Shown here: positions 32,101-44,100 of the stretch, piece after piece
Numbering within the stretch: position 1 is the stretch's first letter
Layout of the letters: every line of letters starts with the position of its first letter
Source of the DNA: Procambarus clarkii
Taxonomy: Eukaryota > Arthropoda > Malacostraca > Decapoda > Cambaridae
NCBI RefSeq assembly: GCF_040958095.1
Contig: NC_091194.1
Coordinates: 1 to 64,000, forward strand
Reading direction: 5' to 3'
Length of the DNA: 64,000 nt
Notes under the pieces: generated by a model
Told to the model about the DNA's origin: nothing
The model's database searches: none
Seen by the model: only the letters and a program-made list of their open reading frames with translations
Made by a program: the position numbers and the translations under genes

Positions 32101-35100
32101 TTCTGCTGCACACTTTCTGTTTAACGGAGAAGACCTTGGGACTTGCTCGCCCTCTGCTCTCACTCATCGTTAGCTCTCATATCACCCATGCCGAGCTTAA
32201 TATTATTCCACTCCTGTGTCGTATTGCTCCTCTCATTAAGGTAATGTTAAATATAACCTACACATTGAGATGTAGTGACTGCTGTCCACCAGTATGTTGC
32301 ACAATTAACCCTTCATTCCCTATGATAATGAGATTGGATTGAGCTTGGGGTACATTTTTCCCAGTTCCTCTCTACAAAGACTAAGACTGGTCTTGTATCT
32401 GGGACTGGCACCTGCCCATGCCAAGAAAACAAAGACAGACTTTTATAACTTTGTGAAATGTTAGTTATAAATGAGGAATAATTAACTGAAAGTGTTAAGA
32501 AGGAATGTGTGATATGTTATATATACATAAGATGAAGCTAATTGGAAGAGTAAATGAAGAGTAGATTGGAGTTAATATTGTATGAGTAAGAGTGAAAGAG
32601 AAGTATGGAAGGAATACATTTGTTAATGACAGAGATATGGGAGTTTTGGATAATATTTTGGGTCACAGATGTAAGTGCTTGTGTTTGAAATTGAAGTTTG
32701 AGAGGGTGAAGGCAGCAATTGTGTTGTTCCAGTTATAACACTTTACAGTAGGATAAGAATATTGTATCAATTTGTGTGGTGTTTTATAATTCCTTTAATA
32801 TTATGAATTATAATTTAATATTTCTATAAAATTAAAGATTATTTCCAAAAGCACAAGGAAATTCAGTCAAGTGAATAAAATGTTATGATGACGGCACGAG
32901 GGTGACTGACACTGAAATAGTATAAGAAGCATGGTATTGGTATACTTCCTAGGAACTGCAGAATAATTATAATGAGTTCTTTGAATGGTAAAACTTTATA
33001 GAAATTTGTACATTGAAAGCATTATTTATTATTACTATAGTGCATTTTAAAAAATAGGGATATGCATAAGTGTATATTGTACAGAGCGAGTTATGAATGA
33101 ATAATGTGTAAGTGGTTATATGCCTGTTTAGAGAAGCATAGGATAAAAGATAGGTGGGTCTTGGAGAGTGATGAGCATGTGTGGAGGGAATCATGTTCTA
33201 TTACATATTACATTAGGGGGAGCCGGTCGGCCGAGCGGACAGCACGCTGGACTTGTGATCCTGTGGTCCCGGGGTCGATCCCGGGCGCCGGCGAGAAACA
33301 ATGGGTAAAGTTTCTTTCACCCTATGCCCCTGTTACTTAGCAGTAAAATAGGTACCTGGGTGTTAGTCAGCTGTCACAGGCTGCTTCCTGGGGGTGGAGG
33401 CCTGGTCGAGGACTGGGCCGCGGGGACACTAAAAAAAAAAAAGCCCCGAAATCATCTCAAGATCTCAAGATAACCTACCCTTCACTGAAGAGTTGTTTGC
33501 AGTAAGTGTAAGATATAATGGTATCATGAGTGGTAGGTTTAGTAATAAAGTCAGTGTATGTCACCCTCATATCTTTTACAATTGGATGTTCAATTATAGA
33601 GTATGATGAAGGAAATTGGAATATGCTCAATTTTATTTATGCAGCTGCAGTCTTTTATACAGTTATTTTACAGTTGCCAACCTGGATATTAAATTTAAAT
33701 ATTAGATTTGCACACTCTTTGAAATCTGGGTAAAGGCAAATGTTACAATTATTTTCATAAAAAGTTCTTTCAATAAGTCTTGTTCTACAAACCAGCTTCA
33801 TTAGCCCTTAAAAGATGGAGCTACAGTATTTAAAAGTTGTACATTGATCCACGCATGATTAAAAATAGTTAACAAATCAAATGGGAAAACTTGCATATGG
33901 TGATGGGATTGGTTAATATGAAACAGTGCCTGAGAAAGTAAGCAACAATAATTCCCATTGGATGGAAAATTATGGATGTTGAGATCTGTGTGAGGCAGAA
34001 AACCATGCATTTGAGATTAATATGTTGTCTATTTCTAGGACAGTAGCAGAGACCATGTGGAGCGGAAAGTGATGGTGTTGACTGCCCTGGCAGAGATAGC
34101 AGTGGGGAGCAGTTTGACCAGACTACAGTCGGCTCTTCTACCATGTCTAGTGATGGCAGTTCCTCTTGCTATGGTAAGAAAACTTTGTATAAAATTAGTT
34201 ATATGAATTTTTTTTAACTCCTATTGTTGGGGACGGGAAGCCTGTACCTAGACTCTTCGAGGTTTCCATTAGGCCAACTAATGACCTTCCCCAGGATGCA
34301 ACCCACAACAGTGGTATTCAGTTAAGCTGAAGACTAAACCACACACCAGGAAATGACGAGAAGACGACGTTTTGGTCCGTCCTAGACCATTATCAAGTCG
34401 ATTGTGCCTCGCCCCAGGTAGTGTATATGTTTTGGCTCTTCCACAGGGTTCATTGGTTGGGGCGTTCTGAGTTTGTAATTTTCTTCTCGGGGCATGCTGT
34501 GGGTTTGTTTCCAGCTCTTAGTTCCTGCAATGGCATTTGCCCTCCTTTATCACATTTTCCCAGGTTGGGGGGTTGGCATAACTGTTATGCTATGCATTCC
34601 CTAGCGGTCGGCATTTGAGCAGGTCTTTGTCAGTGCTGCCATTTATCCTGCAAGTCTCATGTTTAGTGGGCATTATGGAACTTACCTCTAAGTCTGCTTT
34701 CCTGGTGTGCAGTTTTCCTGGGTATGTATTGAGGCCCTTAGTACATGCCAATGACCAGTCTATATGTCTGCCAATCTACCATTGGGTTGATGATTGTTTT
34801 CATCCCCGGTGCTGTGAGATCTGTCATTGTTGAACCTCTGCTCTGAGAATACAAGATCTAATAGCATCAGGTGTGTAGTACTGGGATTGTGCATGCTCCT
34901 AAATTAAATATTATTTTCATATTTTTTTTGGCTAAAATTTGATATTGGTAAACTTGATATTTATGCCTACAGAAACAAGGACTAGGGACCAGGACATTGG
35001 AGCGTTACATGAATACCATAGCTTCTCGTCTCGGTCGTGGTTGTGACATAACTATCTGTGCTCTAGCTGAAATACTCCCACAGACGTGTGGCCAACTGCA

Positions 35101-38100
35101 AGTCAATTTACTAAAATTGGGTAAGAAATTACTATAAAAATTTGCTCAAATTATAGTTAGTTTTTTGTTTATGGAATGTGTCATTTTATTCTTATACTTT
35201 TTCTGTATTAACTAGTATATTATAAGCTCATAAATAACTTATCTCAAATAGGAATTCCTTATACTGTAGTTTTGTAATATTTGTTCTGCTAGGTTTCCAT
35301 GCATTATCTGATAATATTTCAGTATATTGACTCAAATTTAAAACATTTTTAATATGTATAACCAAAAATAATAATAATTTGTTTTGTCAGGGACAGGCAG
35401 CCTGTGTTAATATGTACTTATATAACGTTTTCTCAAGGAGAACTACTGCACTCACCCTCCCCAGGATGCAACCCCATAACATTTGATTAACTCCAGGGCT
35501 TCTGTTTACTGCTAGGTGAACAGACGTATTAGGTGAGAGGAAACTTGCCCAATTATTTCTGTCCTGCTCAATATTTGAACCCAGGATTCCCATTTGTGTG
35601 TTAGGTACAAACCCAATTGATGAATGGATGGAAACGCTGCTACCTGAGCAACCCCTCTGGTTGTCATGTCTTCACACTCGATGCACTGCAATTCTTTTGC
35701 TTTAAACTGTAGTATCAAAATTATGGTGCTCTAATGAAATCAAAGGATTTGCATATTGATACTACCTCAGATTAATGAGCATTGATTTTGAATAATCAGT
35801 AGAGCAGGTTACCACTGGTCCCCCAGCCAAGGCCTTAGTCCACCCAAGACACTGCTCACGCCTAAGGCTCTCAACTTATAACCTCATCATGGTAAACTTT
35901 GCACATGGTGTTACCACATAGTCTATGGCTAGAGATAGTGCAGAGAGAGAGATACCACTCGCTGTGATGTGGAAGAGCAGAGCAAACCTTTCCACATCTT
36001 TAAGTTATAATTTGCAATACAAGGAAACCTAATTATTACTTAAACTCTGGAGCAAACAGTCTTTCCAAAATAATGCTGCTGACTAAATTGCTTGTAAACT
36101 GAATTATGCATGTTGTCATATTTTGAGTTTGAGCATTTTTTCTTCTAGAAATTTTCCTATCAGAATAAGCTCTTCTAAATTAATCACCATAATCTCTGCT
36201 CACTGTTTTTAAACCCTTAAAATATACATGCCATCTTGACACCCACCAGAAAGAGGCATTGCATTATATTTAATGTTGGTTGTTTCCCATGTGCACTTGG
36301 ATGTTGCTATTTTAAAAAGCAGTGTACAGGTTATTGATTATTCAAAATCCCAGTGTTCTGTACCTTACCATAATGTACTAAGTACTGTGCTTAGTTTTCT
36401 ATAGTAAGCAGCTCTCCTTTCATTGTTGAATTTCAGGTGCAACCCTCCTGTCGTATAAGGATGGAAATCCTTTAGTTGGTGCCAGGCTTTTACCCTCTCT
36501 TCTCCAAGTTCTGTCCGCACCCTGCACCTCGGTGCCTGGCCTCACTACTGCTGCTGCGGCCTTGGTGTCTCTTGTACAGGCAACACCTGCACAAGCATCG
36601 TCTAATACCCAGCTGGCAGGTATTGTATCCAGTAAATTATTTTTATGCTTATTGAAATATTTTTATACATTTAAATCTTTCTTTCATTGCAGGATGTGCT
36701 TGTTGCACTAACTCTTAAATGTTGGCTTGCACCATCTGGCAGTTTTGACGTGTGTACCAGTGAGGACATTTGTTTATAAGATAGTGGTCAGTGTTGAGCA
36801 TTGGGATGGGTAAGAGCTGTAGACACCTAGACTGAGCTGGGATAATACTTAACAGGAACAATATTTAGGCAATAATACACTGCAAAAGATGCAAAGATGT
36901 GTTACTAAATGGTTTCCAGAACAGAAAAACAAGAGCTACGAGGAGAGGCTAGAAGTGTTAAATTTGCCAAAGCTTGAAGATAGAAGAAAAAAGAGAAGAT
37001 TTGATAACTACAAACAAAATAGCAACATGAATCAACAAAATTGACAAAGAAGACGTCTTGAAAACTGCAACTTCAAAGAAAAATGCCATAGATTCGAGCT
37101 AAGGAATTAAAGATGTTGAAAAAATATTAAGTTCACTTCTGCAAACTGTGGTGGATGGTTGGAATAGGATAAGTGAGAAGTTGGTGGAGGTCAAAACCAT
37201 CAGCATTTTCAAATCGTTATATGACAGAGTGCTGGGAAGATGGGACGCCACGAGTGTAGCAATTACCTAATTGTAGTTACAGGATGAGAATCCTGTAACT
37301 ACAATTAGGTAATTACACTTTGGACTATTAAGAAACAGTATTCTTGAGATTATAGTGGTAATATAGAGGAACACAAGCATAATATGGGTTCTGTGGTATA
37401 GTCGTCTACGTTCTCAATTCGCAATCGAGGATCCCAGGTTTGATCCCCAGGTGGGACAGAAGGGAAGGGAACTATGAGGAGAAAGCACCAAGCCATATGA
37501 CTACTGTATATAGCACTGGGAAGGGGTCAGGATTAGGATTTGGGATGGGACGGGGAAAAGGAATGGTGCCCAACCACTTGGACAGTCGGGGATTGAACGC
37601 CGACCCGCTTGAAGCGAGACCGTTGCTCTACCGTCCAACTCAAGTGGTTGTAGGGGCACATTTAATAAAAATGGTAGAAGTAGTCGGGCACATTTACTTT
37701 CCAACTAATGCCTTTGTTTACGTAGCAGTACTGTAAATATGTACCTGGGAGTTAGGTAGTTATTGTGGGTTGCATCCTGGGGAGGGTCCAGTCCTAGCGA
37801 ATCTTACATGATTAATGAAAATATTTAATAAACAAGAGGTCGGCCAGATCCATCATAATGCATAACTATAGAGGGGGCCACGGACATTCAGCGTGACTAT
37901 ACCCTTATGATGACAAGACATTTCCAAACCTTCATATATTGATTATACCTTTTTGATACCTATCAATTCTAACAATCATACTGCAACATTATTTGAAGTT
38001 GTTAGACAATTAGGGAACATTTAACAGTCAAGAACTTGTGATGAAATTAAATGTCTCTCAAGAGACAGAAAATGGAAAGTTGTAGTATATCCTGTTGAAG

Positions 38101-41100
38101 TAACTTTACTACATTGGAGGTATTGTGATATTGAGTGAATGAAATGAGTGTTATCACTGTAGCTTAAAGCCATTTGTTAGATAAACAGGGTTGCAAAGGA
38201 CTCTGAAGAGGATTGATATTACTAGTGTTCCAGGACAGACCAATGCATCAAGTCAGCAGCCAGCAAGACTTTAAAATTTCCTTAAAAACACTCACCCAAG
38301 TATTATGTTTTATACATTGCAACTTTCAAGTTTGAGAAAATTTGTTGGAATTAGTCTTGATCACATATCATTGTACTAATGGCAGAATGTGCAAAATAGC
38401 CAGTTTTAAAAGTATGGGTGCAATAAGTTATGTTTAGAGATAAATCTATAAACATTGAGGGCTCAACACCTTTCTCCTAAATATAAGGCACATTATCAAT
38501 ATACCTCTCTGCTCAACAGACAACTTAGTAAATGCCTCCAAAGGGTGCCTGATCAATCGGGCTTTGATTTGCATACTGCATGCAGCGGCATCCAACAGTT
38601 TGGCGAGACTATCATCCATGCGGCCCAGTCAGAGAAGAGGCCATAGGGACATACTCTCAAAACCTTAAGGAAATAAACTGCAGAGTCCATCTGGCCATAT
38701 CCAAAACCCAAATTAAAGGTGACAATTTTTTATTTATGTATTAAATAATGTCTGTTGTCTGAATAGCATTATCTCCTCGTAGTTGCCTTACCTTACATTG
38801 TTTGGGGACAGGAACCTTGTACCTAGGTTAATCGAGGTCCCCCTAGGCCAGCTACTAACTTTCCCCAAGATGCAGCACAACAGTTGCCCAACTCCTGGAT
38901 ACTTACTAACTGCTAGGTGACCAGAGACTTCAGGTGAAGGAGGCATGCCCAACCATTTCTGTCCTGCCTGGGATCAAATATGGATTTATTGATTGCGAGT
39001 CTAGGATGTAGACGACTGTACTACAGGACCCATATACAACATGTGGATGTTTTTAACCTGTCACATGGACTTGCTTTGGTGTGTGGAACTGATGTGTAGT
39101 GCTGCAGCGAGGTAGAGAGTTGCACTAATTGGTAGTTAACCACAGCCTTCCCTTGGTGTTTTGTTAGGCTCAAATTTATGAACAGATCTTTTTCAACCGT
39201 TTTTGGCTGGTCTGGTTATTTTCAAGTGATTTCTTCTTAGCACTTATAAACATTCTTTGTGGTGTTGTTGCAGTGTGTTGTCTTTTCTGATTACATAATC
39301 CTGTTCAGTGAATACTACAGGCTATACATTTGGGAGTGGCTGAATGTTTTACTCAGACGGGCACTCTCCATGACGCTCGTTGACTGATTTTTTTGTCTGC
39401 TGTGTTGACTCCTAAATATTATGTAGAAGTGTATACATTAGTATCTTAGAAACATTTATTGCTGTTTGTTTACAGGCAATGAGTATTGGGAAACACTGTG
39501 TTGTACATTCTCCAGTCTGGTCTCGTACATTCCTGCCCTTGAATTTTCTGACCGCCTAGTACGAGACCCAAAGCTGGCCTCTGACTGGTTAACAAAGCTA
39601 GCATCATCAATCAATCAGATTTCGAGTTTCTACCACACCATTGTAACATCTGTGTTTTTGTACCAAGGCTCCACAACTCAATCTGTACAACAGGCAACTA
39701 AGGTAGGTACAGAAGATGGGTAATTATCAGTCCTAAGTCATTAGGACTATAAGTACCTGTATAGCAATTGGAAGGGATATGAGGATAAAAATTTAGGATA
39801 GAATGAAGGGAAGGAATGGTGCCAAACCACTTGGACTGTCGTGGAATTTTGCCAACCTGCAGGAAGTGAGACAGTCACTCTACCATCCAGCCCAAGTAAT
39901 CTTAAATGTAAACATGTACAGTACTTTCATTATTAAGTTAATTGTAATTCCTGCTTTGAATTTTTACATTTGCTTCTGTGTTAATTTAAATATGTTGTGA
40001 AATGAGTCAAGTAAAACTTAGATGTACCAGTCAAGTGTATTATTTCATCAGTTTTTCCTTAAATTTAGGTTCTGGAACGTGAAGTGATGAAGAAAAAGGC
40101 GTTATCTTTAGAGGTATTCCCAATGGTGTTGTACCGTTTAGGTCGTGAAACTGATCCCACCACTCGCCTCACTATTCTCTACACCCTACCATCTCTGGCT
40201 GTTAACAAGGTAGGTTTTACATTGTTTTAATTTCACATGAGAGTTTTTCACAATGTGACTAGGTTTTACAGCTTCAAAGAGTCAGTCTTTAAATTTGAAA
40301 GTTTACTTTCTGTGTAAGATTCTGATGCTTCCTAATTCCAGGATAAGAACATGATATTAAAGCTAGCAAGTCTCTAGTCTACCCTCTGGCCTACAATGTT
40401 CATAAGTTCATGGCTTTAGCTGTTGTTTTCAGTATGTCGTGGGCTGATATTCAGGCTTGGGGGTTTTGGAGATCTAACTGGGATTTGATGGCAAGGTATC
40501 TAGTCAGTGTTCCTAGTCCCATTTAGGTTTGTTTTGCCCTGGGCTGGGTTTCTCAATCTGACATTTCTTCTTTGACTTTGTAGCTGCCACCTCTCCTCCC
40601 TGGTAAGTCCCATTTTTCCTTCATCTCTGCTGTTATCTTCAAGGACCTACCAAAGGGGCATCCCCAGAAAACCAACTTTGAATGTAATGAAATGCCATTT
40701 TGTGGGTGGCTCCCTGACCCCTTTCCCTCTCCTCCCTACTTGGCTGCGATTCGTACCTGCTTTTGAACGAACCTCTCGTTTTGAGTGATTCTTTTGTGGT
40801 TTCTGTTGACTGTTTTGGTGGTTTATTTTCACGAACCATGCAGTTGTGTCTATAGTCTTATCTGGTGTCTTTGCTTTCCTGGCGAGTTTCATAATACCCT
40901 GTCCCCAGTGTCTCTTAGAGAGCACCAAGTTCTGGCTCTGGTCTCCGGTAGGCCAACACGATGCATATGACTGATGTGTCTTGACTCGCCCAAAAAGGGG
41001 TACTTCGTTACATTCAGTGCTGCGTTTTCTTCATATGTCTTCTTTGCAAAGGAAAAAATATGAAGGCATGCAGTTAAATTGACAGTATCAAAGGAGGACA

Positions 41101-44100
41101 GGAATAGTCGAATGGGCACAGATCCTTAACTGTTTGCCCCTGTTCAGTTGGAAAATAATTGGATGGCAATTATAAATTGATTTGTTGGAGATTGTGTTGT
41201 AAGGTTAAACATGCATTATGGGAAGGCAATGCTCTAAGACTGCTAACAGGAGTCACTAGTAGTCTGCTCCTGCATGCAAAAATATGATTTGTAATTGCAA
41301 ATTGGCTTAATTTTAGAGTACGGGTGCATTTAGAGAGAGAGAGAGAGAGAGACATAAATATATACATGCTAATGTGAATATTGAAAGTATTAAGAATATT
41401 CTAATGTACATCATGTCTAGAGATTTTTTATATTGTATATATTTTAAGACCAAAGTGCCAGTGATGGAATAAGTAGTACTGTATAGACCTGGCCTTTTCA
41501 TGATAGGTAAAGGTAATACAAATATTCTAATTCTAAGTTTGAACCCACACAGCTGTGTGTTGCCCTGGTGCTGAAGACACTTCTTGCTCTCTGGTCATCT
41601 GGGTCGTTGCGTCCACTGGTTTTGCGTCTTGTATATGACTTGTGGACAGTGGAGCCAAGAACCTATTCATATCTTTCTCAGCTCATCCACGACAAGTCCA
41701 TTAATACCAATGAGATTCAAATTGCTCGTGCCTTTGTGGTCTCTAGTGTTTGTAAAGCAAAGTAAGTACAATAATATTTAGGTTAGTATTTAATGGGTTT
41801 CTATTTTCAAAATTAAGTTTATTTGTAATAATAATTTCTTTTTTACTTTTACTTGCCCCCCTCAGGTACATCCTGGGCCATTATTCAACATACATTTATG
41901 CAGCTTACAAAACCTGCACTACGAGGTTGTTTGTAACAATAACCTTGGTTTGGGAAGTTTCGAAGCATGTAAACTGTTCAATAAATGTAAACAAAGCTGC
42001 CACGATTAAAGAAAGATGTACAGGTTTCTTGAGTGATTGCACAAATGCTTGAATAATCCAGGAATGAGAGCATATTACACTGGCACCCCTGAGCCGGCCA
42101 AATGCCAATCAGCTCCTGTGACAATGCCAGCCCACTGGCAGCAAAGACCAGTACCTGTGTACCTCAAAAGTGCTTCCCTACACCTTTGAGGTACAAAGAT
42201 ACTGGTTGGGGTTTAAACAGATACAGGCAGTATCGCCAGGAAATAATTAATAATAATTCATTGTCTCGTGGTACAGGCAGCCAGTGTATTTATACCTGTT
42301 AGGCTTATATCATGGTCCCCCCCCCACCTCCCAGGTCGAATTACTGTCCCCACCCAGGATGGAACCCCACAACAAGCTGACTAACTCCTGAGTACCTACT
42401 TACTGCTAGGTGAATAGGTGCATTAGGTGAAAGGAAATGTGCCCAACCATTTCTGTCCCCATCTGAGATTCAAACCCGGAATTCTCGATTATATGTCAAG
42501 AACGAACCCAACTGTACTACCTGGACCCTATTTAATATCATTAGAGTCGAACAGAGTGCTGAAATCATGAAGGGTTGCAAATGTTGTGCTGATTGCCAAG
42601 ATAATCATTTGCATCAAACTATTGGTCAAAGGCTTAACATCTACTGCATTGTAGGAAAATTATTTGAAGTGCAAATCAATTTGCACTTCATTTTGCAAAA
42701 GCCACTCATATACATATTGAAAATATAGAATAGCATCTTTACAAGAAAATCCACTAGGGCTATAGGTGGGTGTGAAATTAACAAATCATTTAAAATGTGA
42801 CATTAAGGTATTATATTATTGACATTTTCTATGCATTGGCATTCATATGTTTCTAGTTAGGCAAAACCATTGCATTGTTTTACATTGTGGCAAATCAAGA
42901 AAATGGGCTACTGCAAGACCCTGGGCTGTCACGGGTGCTTGCCTGTCAGTGACTACTGGCTGTAGTAAGGTCTTTATACCTCACTAGTTGGTGGAGGGGA
43001 AAGTTAAGCATCAAGGTGTTAGGGTGCTTGTATGGTAGTTTGGTACTCACAAACCTCTCTTGGAGATGTGTAATTTTTTGTGTGGTTGGGTGGGTCACTA
43101 AGTTGGCAAGTTGATTTCTTAAACACCACAAGCTGCCCTCCCGTCTTGAGAAGGCAAGATAACGTTGCTTCCTCCTAGTAATTATTAAGAGAGCCTGGTG
43201 ATCGGGTAGAAGGGGGTGTGGCTTGGGATTGATAGAAGTAAGCTCTAGAACTACCGATGTACCACTAGAGAAAGGTTGCATAACACCATTACAGTATTAT
43301 TTTTTTTGCAGGCCTTCTCAACATGGTGAGGAGCTTTTACCACTTCTCTCTGGATTCCTAAATGAATGTAGAGATGAAGATGGAACAGCACAGACTCTCA
43401 TAGCTCTGGATGGTATCTATGATTTGTGTGCCAATCAGATAATAGATCTACGGACAACTTGGCGTGTTATTGCGCCAAAATTGGTACGAGATAAGAGGCC
43501 TGGGGTCACAGAGAAACTCTGCACACTATTAGGGCTTGTGCCAGTGCTCCATGTGGCCAGTACAGAATATGATAAGTTCACTACTGATGCTCTGACCATC
43601 TTGTGGAACTGGGTTGCATCTCACCGATCACTTCCAGTAGTGAAAGCTGCATACATGGCACTTGAAAAGTTTAAGTATGATAATTACACACTAAAGATGC
43701 TTCCACAGTATGCAAGACATGGTCACCAATTACCGGCCAGTATGGCAGCCACACCATTTGAGGCTGCTCGCAAACCTGAAGATGTATTGAATTATGTTCC
43801 TGGTCTAGGCTGGGTTAAGTTAATAAAGGGCTGTCCTGAATCTCATCTTGAATACGTTGCGAGCTTTATAAATTCTTTAGTATCACGGGAAGTTGCCGCC
43901 CTTCCGAAAGGCATATACTTAACTGCTGTTCAAGAAGCTAAGCGCAGGGGGATTAAAGGCAGTGGCGGCCAACCTGAGCCGCAGTCCTACAGTTTTTTCA
44001 AAGACTCATCAATTCTGAAGGCTCTGGTAAGTTTTCTTCTGGAATTCCCCAAAATGATGGAGAACTGTGAATGTGAGCAGGTGAAGCAGAGGTTACTTAG

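Noticed and set aside
33217-33300. tRNA-like sequence with A and B boxes
   Set aside because: It is the head of a SINE (shared body and tail follow), not a functional tRNA gene; same for other SINE heads.
43223-43311. Upstream extension of the FOCAD terminal frame
   Set aside because: Intron sequence before the acceptor ttttttgcag; the exon begins at 43312.
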